A stretch of DNA of 64,000 nucleotides from an uncultured Clostridium sp. GTDB taxonomy: Bacteria > Bacillota > Clostridia > TANB77 > CAG-508. The translations under genes were made by a program, and so were the position numbers. The stretch is from contig CAOKLQ010000002.1 of assembly GCA_948469315.1 (NCBI GenBank), positions 16,211 to 80,210 of the forward strand, written 5' to 3'. Position 1 is the first letter of the stretch. Every line of letters begins with the position of its first letter. The notes under the pieces were generated by a model. That model was not told where the DNA came from. It ran no database searches and saw nothing but the letters and a program-made list of their open reading frames with translations. This document shows, piece after piece, positions 26,392 to 35,427 of the stretch.

Positions 26392-27792
26392 TTAATTAAA
26401 ATCATACTCAAATTCGTTTTCATTTTTAGCATCATTTTTATTTAATTTTTCTTTTAAATTTTCATAATTTTCATAATTTTCATAAATTGATAACACATTT
26501 TCTGTTACAGCTTTTATACCATTCCAAGCACTTGTTTCAACTTCTATTTCCGATTTATCTTCAAATAATATTGTTGTTATAAATATTCCATCAGATCCTT
26601 CTTTATCTCTTGTACTTACATCAAAATATTTTATATTTAATTTATCTGTTATTTCTTTATACATAGAAGATAAATGATATAATCCTTCATCTTTATCACT
26701 TCCATAATCCATTAAGTTTTTTATTTCATTTTCTCTAAAATATTCAATAACTTTTGAAAGAGATAAATCATAATCAGTTGGAAAATGTTCTTTATAATCT
26801 TCAATAAAATCCTCATAGGTTGTAGCTTTCTCTGCTAAACAAATTATATTTGAATTATAATTACTATTAGATTTTGAATGTAATTCTAAAGTTTCTTTAT
26901 CATAATACATATCATCTGTTTCAAAATATAAATGCAAAGTTGCTTCGAACTCATCTAGTTGTTCTAATGAAAAATGATTGAAAAAGTCAACTATTTTCTC
27001 CTTTGATACTGCATATTTTTCAATTAAAGGATAGTGATATTTTACCTTATATCCATATCCAATTTTCTTTAATTCTTCAAAAGAGATATAAAAATCCCAC
27101 TCACCTTTTGAATTAAATAGTCCTAAATCTTTCAAATCATAAGCAACTTCATCTTTTATTACAGAATTATATAATTCTTGATAAACATTATATTCATATA
27201 CTTCAAAATTCCCATCTAAATAATGTTTATAATTTTGGCTATTTATCTTGCCTTTCTCTTTTAAGTCTATATACTCATCTTCAATAAAAATATGTAATAT
27301 CTTATTATCAATTTCAAGCAGCATTTCTTTTGACATTGTACCTATATATTTTTCACAAACACTTTTATAAAACTTTTCATCTTCATCAAGTATTTTTATA
27401 ATATCTTGCATTTCAAATTTTTCTTTTTTACTTATCAAATCAATATATTCTTTTGTATGAATCTCGCTTAATACTTCTGCTACTGTATCACTTTCAATAT
27501 ACCTTTTTGTAACTAAATCCCAATCATCTTTTTGTAGTTTTACATTATCATCTTGTTTCATTTCTAGTGGATTATAAACATAGTCTTGATGATATGAATC
27601 TAATCGTTCCATAATATCTGCCAATGTATAAAATTCTTCTTGTTCTATTCCATTTAGATTTCCTTTTTGAATATCATTTAATCTAAATACATTTTCTAAA
27701 TCTTTGTTAATATCAATTACTATTTGAAAGTCATATACATTTAACATTTGTCTAAAATATTTTACGATTTTTTCTTTCTTTTTTTCATCCAT
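26392..27792 (-). CDS. ICE accessory protein of unknown function, 466 aa
   Basis: I do not recognise a named family. It starts at ATG 27792 after GGGAG; an in-frame start ten codons earlier overlaps the gene upstream. The protein is very acidic, without membrane segments or cysteine motifs. It has repeated helical stretches (VKYFRQMLNVYDFQIVIDIN; EEFYTLADIMERLDSYHQDY) and a C-terminal beta-rich part (TILFEDKSEIEVETSAWNGI). It ends NEFEYDFN, matching the acidic/aromatic tails of its neighbours. Context among polyvalent-type genes next to oriT suggests a protein that protects or manages the incoming strand. Confidence 0.6.
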   Translation of the reverse strand: MDEKKKEKIVKYFRQMLNVYDFQIVIDINKDLENVFRLNDIQKGNLNGIEQEEFYTLADIMERLDSYHQDYVYNPLEMKQDDNVKLQKDDWDLVTKRYIESDTVAEVLSEIHTKEYIDLISKKEKFEMQDIIKILDEDEKFYKSVCEKYIGTMSKEMLLEIDNKILHIFIEDEYIDLKEKGKINSQNYKHYLDGNFEVYEYNVYQELYNSVIKDEVAYDLKDLGLFNSKGEWDFYISFEELKKIGYGYKVKYHYPLIEKYAVSKEKIVDFFNHFSLEQLDEFEATLHLYFETDDMYYDKETLELHSKSNSNYNSNIICLAEKATTYEDFIEDYKEHFPTDYDLSLSKVIEYFRENEIKNLMDYGSDKDEGLYHLSSMYKEITDKLNIKYFDVSTRDKEGSDGIFITTILFEDKSEIEVETSAWNGIKAVTENVLSIYENYENYENLKEKLNKNDAKNENEFEYDFN

Positions 27793-27818
27793 TTTAGTAA
27801 CTCCCTTCTTAAAATTTT

Positions 27819-28595
27819 TCACATATCATTGTTGATTTCAATAGTGTCTTTTAATTCATTTTCTTTTATAATTTCTTGAAACCACTCTGTATAATGTTTC
27901 TTATTTTCTTGCTCTAATAGATGTAGTTTTTCTCCAGTTTTCATATAACTTTCGTATTTCTTTTTTACATATTCAGAATCTTCTTTCATAAGATCTTCAA
28001 TATCTTCTTCATCTGTAAAATAGTCAAACATTCTAAAGTAAACTCTATCAATAATTTCATTAAGTGTAGTGTTTTCATCAAATTTAAAAGTATTACATTG
28101 TTCATCTTTTATGTTATATTTCCCATCTGGATATTTTGTAATAGACCACTCATAAAAATCTAAAAAGCCATCTAAATCAGATGTACTTTCTTTATCTTGT
28201 AATTCTTTTTCAAAGTTTGTATATTCATAATTCATTTTGAATAAATATTCTTTATTACAAGCTCTTATAAGTTCATCTACATTTAATATTTTCATTTCAC
28301 TATCGTAATTCAAATAATCTTTTCTATCTCCCCAAGTAAAGCCTTTACTCCATTGAAATTCAATACAAGTATCATTTCTATTTCCATTATTTAGTTCTAC
28401 ATAGTGCCAAAACTTACTTTCCGAAAATTCATTGAACTCTTTATCATAACAACAACTTTTTTCAAAATATTCTGCATATTCTTTTAAAAATCCAACACTT
28501 TTCATAAGTTCAATAAATTTAAAAAGATCATCATCATAACTTCGCCTTAATTTTATAACTGCACCAAATGTTAAAAATTCTTCCATTTCATTCAT
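27819..28595 (-). CDS. ICE accessory protein of unknown function, 258 aa
   Basis: I do not recognise a family. Good GGAGG site and close packing upstream of the gene ending at 26392 place it in the same operon. The protein is acidic and soluble, with an aromatic-rich N-terminal half (LKEYAEYFEKSCCYDKEFNE) and a segment resembling a substrate-recognition strand (WSITKYPDGKYNIKDEQ). The end reads KDTIEINNDM. No catalytic motif is visible. Confidence 0.55.
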   Translation of the reverse strand: MNEMEEFLTFGAVIKLRRSYDDDLFKFIELMKSVGFLKEYAEYFEKSCCYDKEFNEFSESKFWHYVELNNGNRNDTCIEFQWSKGFTWGDRKDYLNYDSEMKILNVDELIRACNKEYLFKMNYEYTNFEKELQDKESTSDLDGFLDFYEWSITKYPDGKYNIKDEQCNTFKFDENTTLNEIIDRVYFRMFDYFTDEEDIEDLMKEDSEYVKKKYESYMKTGEKLHLLEQENKKHYTEWFQEIIKENELKDTIEINNDM

Positions 28596-28621
28596 CTTAT
28601 TTTTTCCTCCCTTCTAGCAAA

Positions 28622-28662
28622 AAATATAACAACATTCTTTTTTATTGAATGTTGTTATATTT
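28622..28662 (-). terminator. Terminator within the accessory operon
   Basis: A 16-bp stem AAATATAACAACATTC / GAATGTTGTTATATTT is followed by a T run on the minus strand. It separates the gene at 28669 from the oriT-proximal pair. Confidence 0.85.
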
Positions 28663-28668
28663 GTAGTT

Positions 28669-29640
28669 TTATCCAAACATTTCATCTGTAATATCTACTT
28701 CCTTTGTATGATTAAATATTATCTCTTTAGTTTTATTATCATATTTAAAGTCTTTACTTCTATCATCTTCATATAACATATCTAAAAAGATTCTTATTTC
28801 ATTATCCTTTAAATCTAATTTTTCTAATTTAACAATATCATTTTGAGAATGTTCCTTAAATATATTTTTATTTATAAATTCCTTATATTTTTCATATACA
28901 ACAAATTTCTTTTCATAATTCTGCATTTTATAAGCCATTTCATTTTCTTCATAATCCGTTATCCAGGTAATATTCATACTTTCACTTTTATAAGTCTTTA
29001 TTTCTCCTGTTTCTGTATTTTCTACTGTAATTTTATATGAAGGATAATCATCATTTGTTATATTAAAATCCAAATATATTTCTGTAAAATGTTCCATACC
29101 TATCATTTTAACTAAAGGATTTGACAGTCCAATTTTTTCTTTAAATTCTTTAAAAATAACCAATTTATCTTTATGAGATAAATTTTTATTATTTCTTATT
29201 CCCTGCATAAAATTACTAACATCTCTAACCTTTTGACTTAAATCTTTATAATCTTTATTTTCTCCATAATCTATTTTATAGTGTAATTCGATTTCTGATT
29301 TTATAATTTCTGGCTCTTTGTTTTTTATTAAAGCATCAATTACATTTTTATATTTATCATAAGTCCTTTCTACTCCTAAAATAGTACAATCTCCAATAAA
29401 ATTTCTTAATGGTGGATCTGCCCAAGCATTACAAAGTGCATAATATTTAGAAGAACTGTTTGGATGATAATTACCAACAATTATGTCATACATTAAATGA
29501 CTATATTTTTCGTGAATATCTTTCCCTTTTATTTCAGATTTAAAATATGTCATAGGAGATACACTACTGTCTGCAAATTGACCTGTAATCGTTCCTTTTT
29601 CTTTGTCTATATCTATATTTTGTATATGATAATAGCTCAT
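28669..29640 (-). CDS. ICE accessory protein of unknown function, 323 aa
   Basis: I do not recognise this protein with certainty. The first 90 residues (YYHIQNIDIDKEKGTITGQF, then KYYALCNAWADPPLRNFIGD) look like a small folded domain, followed by a helical middle region. The segment SYKITVENTETGEIKTYKSE is a beta strand pair, and the C-terminal part is acidic and helical. No membrane segment. It starts after GGAGGAAAAATATT. It lies in the accessory block right after the zincin-like polyvalent protein. Confidence 0.55.
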   Translation of the reverse strand: MSYYHIQNIDIDKEKGTITGQFADSSVSPMTYFKSEIKGKDIHEKYSHLMYDIIVGNYHPNSSSKYYALCNAWADPPLRNFIGDCTILGVERTYDKYKNVIDALIKNKEPEIIKSEIELHYKIDYGENKDYKDLSQKVRDVSNFMQGIRNNKNLSHKDKLVIFKEFKEKIGLSNPLVKMIGMEHFTEIYLDFNITNDDYPSYKITVENTETGEIKTYKSESMNITWITDYEENEMAYKMQNYEKKFVVYEKYKEFINKNIFKEHSQNDIVKLEKLDLKDNEIRIFLDMLYEDDRSKDFKYDNKTKEIIFNHTKEVDITDEMFG

Positions 29641-29657
29641 AATATTTTTCCTCCTTT

Positions 29658-31664
29658 TTAAAAAGCATAATCATAGTCATCATAAGTATCTACTGCCTTA
29701 TTCAAACTATAATTATGCAATATTTCTTTTTCTTTTAAAAATTCTATAAATTTTTCTATTTTCTCATTTATTATTGTTCTTTCTTCACCTTCTGGATATG
29801 CTTTTATTAGTTCTAATTCTCCATCTTTATTTGGTACAAGACCTAAAGCTAATTCTGCGTGCCCACATAAATAATCACTTGTATATCCTAATTTATCATA
29901 TACATAACAAGCAAATGCTCTTGCAAACATTTCTGGATTATTTTGCCAATATCCGTGATCTGTTTTAGCAAACATATCATCAAAGGTAATAGAATTTTTA
30001 TAGAAATCTGTTTTTATTTTTTGTGGAGTTCCAATAGCATTTTTCTTTTGCATAGCACTATTCTGTAAGTATGCTAATTGAATCCTCTCATCTTTAGGAA
30101 TAACTCTACCAACAGTTTCTCCTCGTAGTTTTGATAATTCATCAATTTCTTTATTACCTGTTCCTCTTAATCTATATTCTACTAAATTGTTTGATGCAGA
30201 TTCCGAATTATCTATTAGTCTTTGTATTAACTCATCTTTTTGTTTTGTTTGTTCCTCGTTTAAATGCTCTTTTGGAAAGAAAGTATTAACAAAATTTTTC
30301 ATTCTATTTAATTGCTTTTCATATTCTTCCTTCTGTGATTTTATTGTTTCTTCATTGCAAACTGTTTTATATTTCATAGTTTCAATCATATCTTTTAATA
30401 CTTCTGATGTAGAATCTGAATACCTGTAATTGTCTGTGAAGAATCCTTTATAGCCTAAATTTTTCCCTACAATATCATCTAGTGCGTGGCTCCATTCGTG
30501 AGCTAGACTTCCTGCTCCCTTCATCTTTGTTAAGTTTATTACCTCTCTATCTGGCTCATAATGTGCTAAAGCACTTCCACTTCCACGAGAGCCAAAAGCA
30601 ATAGATAAACGATTTCCAAGTGAAATATCATCTGGAGTTATAGATAATGCTTTACTTAAATCCATAAGAGCCTCAAAGCCATAATTTAAAGACTGTTGTC
30701 TATCATTTTCGTTTAGCCAATTTCCAAACTCTCCACCTTTAAAATTAAAGTTTTTCATCATATCCTCTCCAGTTATATCTTTTCCATTTCTAACATCATC
30801 ACCATTACGAGAAATATGTTCAAGTTGTTTAGGAATAAATCCTTTCTTCCTAGTTTTATGAGTTGTTGTTTTAGTATTATCCTTAAAATTATCCAATATA
30901 TATTTTTGTGCTTCTTCAATGCTTTCCAAATTGTTGATTACTATCTTTCCATTTTGCATAATGAAGAAAGTATTTTCTTTCCAAGAATTAGGATTGCTAA
31001 ATTCTTCTTTTGGATAAATAAAATATATTCCGTATCCTCTTGTTAGTCTTATTACATCTCTGCCATCATATTTGGTAAATTCAGCATTTTCTTTTGTATA
31101 TTCAAAAATATTGAATTGTGCTAATGTCTTTTCATCATCAGTATAACAAAATTGTTTCTTTTTAATTTCTCTATCTATGTTTAAGAAATTTTTGATTTGC
31201 ATCAAATTTAATAACTTACTATCTATACAGTCAGATGCTGTTGGAGATATATCAACAGAATATGAATTTCGGTAAGTAACATATTCACTCATAAAATCAT
31301 TGTAAAAATTCAACACTTCATTTTCTGTAGATAAATTCATAGCATAATCTCTTAATTTTCCTACAAATTCAATATAGCCTTCTTGCTTTCCTTTTATAGC
31401 TTCTGGGCTTTTATCAAAATAAGTAATAACTGGCTTTGTAGGAGTTGCATCTCTTAACAATTTTATAAAATATACTACTCTAATAGGTATTCCATTATTA
31501 ACCATCTCTTGATAATTTGGCTTTTTCCATACATTATCCTTCTTTATTAACTTGCCTTTTTCTGCATCGTTCATCTCCAGTAAATCATCAATCATAAGTC
31601 CTCTATCTTTCCAAAGGTCTTTTTTAGCACCTCCAATTTTTTCTCCAAAATCTTGTAATCCCAT
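29658..31664 (-). CDS. Polyvalent-type protein with zincin-like metallopeptidase domain
   Basis: A 668-aa protein. The N-terminal half includes an ADP-ribosyl/antirestriction-like accessory region (VYFIKLLRDATPTKP.., FNIFEYTKENAEFTKYDGRD). Residues about 310-420 contain ISLGNRLSIAFGSRGSGSAL, then AHYEPDREVINLTKMKGAGS and LAHEWSHALDD, whose HExxH is the zinc motif. Further on comes EMFARAFACYVYDKLGYTSD with a candidate third ligand. This arrangement is the large-polyvalent-protein peptidase domain described in phage and conjugative-element proteins that enter the recipient with DNA. It ends TYDDYDYAF. Likely role, by family: countering recipient defences. Confidence 0.75.
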   Translation of the reverse strand: MGLQDFGEKIGGAKKDLWKDRGLMIDDLLEMNDAEKGKLIKKDNVWKKPNYQEMVNNGIPIRVVYFIKLLRDATPTKPVITYFDKSPEAIKGKQEGYIEFVGKLRDYAMNLSTENEVLNFYNDFMSEYVTYRNSYSVDISPTASDCIDSKLLNLMQIKNFLNIDREIKKKQFCYTDDEKTLAQFNIFEYTKENAEFTKYDGRDVIRLTRGYGIYFIYPKEEFSNPNSWKENTFFIMQNGKIVINNLESIEEAQKYILDNFKDNTKTTTHKTRKKGFIPKQLEHISRNGDDVRNGKDITGEDMMKNFNFKGGEFGNWLNENDRQQSLNYGFEALMDLSKALSITPDDISLGNRLSIAFGSRGSGSALAHYEPDREVINLTKMKGAGSLAHEWSHALDDIVGKNLGYKGFFTDNYRYSDSTSEVLKDMIETMKYKTVCNEETIKSQKEEYEKQLNRMKNFVNTFFPKEHLNEEQTKQKDELIQRLIDNSESASNNLVEYRLRGTGNKEIDELSKLRGETVGRVIPKDERIQLAYLQNSAMQKKNAIGTPQKIKTDFYKNSITFDDMFAKTDHGYWQNNPEMFARAFACYVYDKLGYTSDYLCGHAELALGLVPNKDGELELIKAYPEGEERTIINEKIEKFIEFLKEKEILHNYSLNKAVDTYDDYDYAF

Positions 31665-31669
31665 ATAAA

Positions 31670-32647
31670 TTACACCTCCATATCAATATTATTTTTGTTA
31701 TTTTTTGTAGTTTCTTTTTCTAATTCATTTTTCATAAACTTTTGAGCAACTATTTCATTGTATTTTGTTAAAAAGTTATCTGATAAATCATTCAGTTTTT
31801 CTTCATAATTTTCAAAATCTTCTAATGATTCTTTTATCGAAAAAGCCTCTTTGTATCTTTTATCTTGCCTATAAATATCAATTTCTTCATCTATTGAGAA
31901 ATTATCTATCATTTCTTCAAGTTCATTCTTTACTTTTTCTCTATCATATATATCTTGATAATTGTCAAAAAAATAAATGGTATGAATCATATCAACTCCA
32001 CCATTAGTCCAAGTTTCAAATTCAATACCATTATTCATTCCATTTTCACTTAATAAACTCACTTTAAAGCCAAAACTTTCAAATACTTTTATTATATTAT
32101 CTAATGTATTTTTTTCTTTTCTTGTAGGGATATATTCTTTTGTGTTTAATATATCAATTTTTATGTTGTTATCTACTTCCTTTTTTATATTATTGATACA
32201 TTTATCATAATCTGTAATTAAAATTTGATTAGGTTTTAAAACATAATTCCCATTACTGCATACAATAGTTATATCCTCATTTGAAAGATTTTTTATATAA
32301 TTACTATCACTTCTATCTATATATTCTCCATTATCATCCTTAAAAAACTTAAATTGATTATCTGTTTGAGCATATTCAAAATATTCTATACCATCTTTAT
32401 CAATATATGGTGTTTTTTGTTCTTCTGGAGAGTATGTCATAATTTCAGCATAATACTTAAAATATCTATTATCAAAATCTCTAATCATCTTATCAAATAG
32501 TAATGGATCTTTTAAATTTTTTAACATATCGTAAATTACTTTACCAAGACACTTAAATTCCATTTCATTATTGAATCCTGTTGATTTTTGTACTTGAAAC
32601 TTATTATCTTTATTCTTTGTTATAATAAAAGCAGTTCCTGTGTGCAT
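31670..32647 (-). CDS. ICE accessory protein of unknown function, 325 aa
   Basis: I do not recognise a family. The start is the ATG of MHTGTAFIIT, after GGGAGG. The protein is acidic with alternating helices and strands (ITIVCSNGNYVLKPNQILIT; KVIYDMLKNLKDPLLFDKMI). A helical region near residues 225-300 is rich in Glu and Asp. It ends NNIDMEV, one of the repeated C-terminal tail patterns. It is co-transcribed with the polyvalent protein 5 bases downstream. Confidence 0.55.
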   Translation of the reverse strand: MHTGTAFIITKNKDNKFQVQKSTGFNNEMEFKCLGKVIYDMLKNLKDPLLFDKMIRDFDNRYFKYYAEIMTYSPEEQKTPYIDKDGIEYFEYAQTDNQFKFFKDDNGEYIDRSDSNYIKNLSNEDITIVCSNGNYVLKPNQILITDYDKCINNIKKEVDNNIKIDILNTKEYIPTRKEKNTLDNIIKVFESFGFKVSLLSENGMNNGIEFETWTNGGVDMIHTIYFFDNYQDIYDREKVKNELEEMIDNFSIDEEIDIYRQDKRYKEAFSIKESLEDFENYEEKLNDLSDNFLTKYNEIVAQKFMKNELEKETTKNNKNNIDMEV

Positions 32648-32660
32648 TTTCTTTTCCTCC

Positions 32661-33539
32661 CTATATCTCAATATTCATATTATTTTCAATTTCTTGTTCC
32701 GTTTTTTCAAATTCAACTCTTAATTTTGTATATTCATCAATTAAATTTTCTTGTTGTTTAGAATATGGAGATTCTTCCATTTCTCCTTCTAAATTTCCTG
32801 CTTTTCTTTGTTCATTTCTAACTGCTATACCAGCCAAATAAGTTCCAGCAAATGATATGTTAGAAAATCTATTATCTTTATTGAAGAATTGTAAAAGTTT
32901 TGAATCTTCTTTTGTTATTTCTTTAAATTTTAAAGTTATATCTCTCATTTTTGCCAATAAATTCTCTTGCTTTATGATATATGGTCTTTGTAAATCCTTT
33001 TCCAATTCTGTAATATTTAATTGTTCCTTTAAATAATCAATAATTTCATCCATTGTATAGCCTGTATCTTCATCTAAATATCCAGAAATCCATATAAATA
33101 CAGTTTGATTTCCTTTTGCAATACCTTCTTTAACTGTTCCAAATATTCCATCTGTTAATGTATTTAATGCAAATTCTGGTTTCCAATCATCTTGTGAATC
33201 ATTTATTTCTTTTGCTTTATCATTTATTCCTAGAGCAACGCAAGCTGTATCCATACCAATATCAGTTTCTTTAAGTTCAATTCCTTTAAAATAACTTATA
33301 GTACCATTATCTTTTAGTTCACAAATTCTTTTATCTTTATATAAAAACAAATAGAATTCTGTTCCCTTAACAGAAATCTCATCATTTATAGGTGTTTCGA
33401 CTGGATAAATATCAATATCAATTTCCCAATTTCTTTCATTAAGATTATTCTTTTCATATCTGCACCAAACATTTCTTTCATAAGTTGGATCAGATACAAC
33501 AATATGATTTAATTCTTTTATTTTACCTTTATATCTCAA
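32661..33539 (-). CDS. ICE accessory protein of unknown function, 292 aa
   Basis: I do not recognise a family. It appears to start at TTG 33539, inside the last codons of the methyltransferase gene, nine bases after GGAGG, a translational-coupling arrangement. The first 150 residues are beta-rich and look globular (ERNWEIDIDIYPVETPINDE; GMDTACVALGINDKAKEIND; QTVFIWISGYLDEDTGY). The C-terminal 100 are helical and charged. It ends NMNIEI. Confidence 0.55.
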   Translation of the reverse strand: MRYKGKIKELNHIVVSDPTYERNVWCRYEKNNLNERNWEIDIDIYPVETPINDEISVKGTEFYLFLYKDKRICELKDNGTISYFKGIELKETDIGMDTACVALGINDKAKEINDSQDDWKPEFALNTLTDGIFGTVKEGIAKGNQTVFIWISGYLDEDTGYTMDEIIDYLKEQLNITELEKDLQRPYIIKQENLLAKMRDITLKFKEITKEDSKLLQFFNKDNRFSNISFAGTYLAGIAVRNEQRKAGNLEGEMEESPYSKQQENLIDEYTKLRVEFEKTEQEIENNMNIEI

Positions 33540-34575
33540 TTTCTTGTTCCTCCATTTCTATAAATTTAACATCTAAATTACTTTCAATATTATCTTTCAT
33601 TTTTTCAAACATTTCCTTATTTTTTTCTATAGCAACCCCATTTCTCTTTTTGTTATAACAAGCTATTACGAAATTGCCACTTCCTGCATATTGATCCAAT
33701 AAAGTTTCATAAGGTTTTGAAATGTATTCAATTATCTCCTCTATCAACTCTATTGGCTTTTCTGCTTCCATAATTTTGTTTTTTGAATTTTTAGGTTGAT
33801 AATCAAATGCAGTTGGAAGCATCCCAGCAGTTCCTTTCATATAATAAACATCAAGATTATTTTCTTGCAACATATCTCTGACCTCATAAGATGATTTTCC
33901 TTTTACATCTAAATTATTTTCATTTGCTATTGCTAAATTTTTCTTTGCATCTAACTTTAAACTTCTAGGCTCCCCATTGCTAAAAATCATAACATCTTCA
34001 ACATTCTTGCTTTTTCTTCCAGTATTAGAAATAAAGTTGCCCTTTTTCCAAGCAACTTTAGCAAAATATTTGAATCCATTTTCTTGTGCCATTTTCTTAA
34101 TTTCATATAAGTAATCGAAGTTTACTTCCGATTCCTCTGGTAGAAACTCAACAAGAAAAGCTCCATCTTTTAATACCCTTTGTTTTTCTTTAAAGTCATT
34201 ACTTTCATATCTAAATAATTCAAATGTAGCAAATTTTCTATTACCACCAGTTAAAGCCTTTTGTAAATCGTATGGATGATCTGTAATTATACCATCAATG
34301 GATTTATCCTTTATCATTGATAAATCTCTACCATCTCCATTTATAAGTAAACAAGTATTATCTTTTCCCTCTATCTGACTTGTTACTTTATATACACCTC
34401 TCGTTATTTTAGTAAATATTCCTTTTTCTACTCCCTCATAAATACGGGCTCGGATTGATTCGTTATTCACTTGCATATTTCTGATATTTTTTACTACTTC
34501 TGTTGCATCTTTCATAGAAAATTGTTCTTTATCAAAAAAATACTCAAACAAATTCATTTGAATTGTATTATCCAT
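33529..34575 (-). CDS. DNA methyltransferase (N6-adenine type fold) with winged helix
   Basis: A 348-aa protein. Residues about 1-75 hold a winged helix (SIRARIYEGVEKGIFTKITR, GVYKV). NGDGRDLSMIKDKSIDGIIT followed by DHPYD is the catalytic motif IV, with DHPY in place of the usual DPPY. Near the C-terminus EKPIELIEEIIEYIS precedes LLDQYAGSGNFVIACYNKKR, the motif I glycine loop for S-adenosylmethionine. The motif order IV..X..I is that of beta-class enzymes. I start at the ATG after AGGAGGTGCATT. The changed catalytic proline may lower or alter activity. The C-terminus is EEQEIEI. Confidence 0.78.
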   Translation of the reverse strand: MDNTIQMNLFEYFFDKEQFSMKDATEVVKNIRNMQVNNESIRARIYEGVEKGIFTKITRGVYKVTSQIEGKDNTCLLINGDGRDLSMIKDKSIDGIITDHPYDLQKALTGGNRKFATFELFRYESNDFKEKQRVLKDGAFLVEFLPEESEVNFDYLYEIKKMAQENGFKYFAKVAWKKGNFISNTGRKSKNVEDVMIFSNGEPRSLKLDAKKNLAIANENNLDVKGKSSYEVRDMLQENNLDVYYMKGTAGMLPTAFDYQPKNSKNKIMEAEKPIELIEEIIEYISKPYETLLDQYAGSGNFVIACYNKKRNGVAIEKNKEMFEKMKDNIESNLDVKFIEMEEQEIEI

Positions 34576-34585
34576 AATGCACCTC

Positions 34586-34930
34586 CTAATAGTCATATTC
34601 ATAATTGTTTTCATCTTTATTTATATCCAAATGTTTCTTTAATTCTTCTCGTTTTATAGTAATAATTTCTCCATTTTCTACTTTTCTATATGTTGGCGTA
34701 TTTCTAAAGAAATCTCTAAACACATAATTTTTATAACCTTTATCAATAAAGTATTTTACAATTTTTTTTGCATCTGGATCGTAATTTATTGCATTATAGA
34801 CATCTTCAATAGTTAAGTATTCTTTTGATAGCATTTCAATCAAATCACTTGTTGCTACTGTACTTTCTCCAAATGCTCTTTTTGTCATTGGTATATACCA
34901 TTTAACACCTAATTCTTTTTTATATCCCAT
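34586..34930 (-). CDS. Hypothetical 114-aa protein upstream of the methyltransferase
   Basis: I do not recognise a family. It is small, basic in the N-terminal half and acidic at the end, with a helical region (SDLIEMLSKEYLTIEDVYNA) and the aromatic run GYKNYVFRDFFRNTPTYRKV. It has a GGAGGGAG site and is tightly packed with the neighbouring genes. The last residues, NNYEYDY, are an acidic/aromatic alternation like the tails of other ICE proteins in this block. Confidence 0.5.
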   Translation of the reverse strand: MGYKKELGVKWYIPMTKRAFGESTVATSDLIEMLSKEYLTIEDVYNAINYDPDAKKIVKYFIDKGYKNYVFRDFFRNTPTYRKVENGEIITIKREELKKHLDINKDENNYEYDY

Positions 34931-34948
34931 ATAACTCCCTCCTATATT

Positions 34949-35416
34949 CTATATTTCTATATCTGTATATTCATTGTCATCTTTTGTTATCATTTGTTCT
35001 TTCTCATAATCTTTTACTTTTTTTTCAAGAGTTTTTTCTAGTGTATCAAGAGTATATGGTGAACTTCTTTCAATACTTCTATTTCCTATTTCATTATGTC
35101 TTATCAATGTTTCAAATACTATTGGAACATCATCTTTGCCTTCGCAGTATTTCTCTCCCTTAAAATATTTAATGTTGTAATATTTTGATGGAGTTTCATT
35201 AAAATTTTTATTTATTTCATTTGCAGTAGCTCTTATTTTTATTCTACTTTCAGCCATTTGTACTCCTCCTTCATATTTCATAATTATAAAAAAAGAGAAT
35301 GAGTACATAAAAATTATAATACCCATTCTTACTTTCAAATCTTCAAAGCATATTGTTACAAATAACAAAAATGCCAACAACATACTTAATAAAAACATTC
35401 TTAATATCTTTTTCAA
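34949..35416 (-). CDS. Small ICE protein with possible membrane and soluble forms
   Basis: A TTG start at 35416 (after AAAGGTG) gives a 155-aa protein with two membrane segments (ILRMFLLSMLLAFLLFVTIC and MGIIIFMYSFSFFII). In the same frame a second start, ATG 35257, follows a perfect GAAGGAGGAG and would make a 102-aa soluble protein beginning MAESRIKIRATANEINKNF. Both could be made from one message. The soluble part is helical and charged and ends NEYTDIEI. I do not recognise a family. The gene follows the NlpC/P60 hydrolase with almost no gap. Confidence 0.5.
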   Translation of the reverse strand: MKKILRMFLLSMLLAFLLFVTICFEDLKVRMGIIIFMYSFSFFIIMKYEGGVQMAESRIKIRATANEINKNFNETPSKYYNIKYFKGEKYCEGKDDVPIVFETLIRHNEIGNRSIERSSPYTLDTLEKTLEKKVKDYEKEQMITKDDNEYTDIEI

Positions 35417-35427
35417 TATAATCACCT

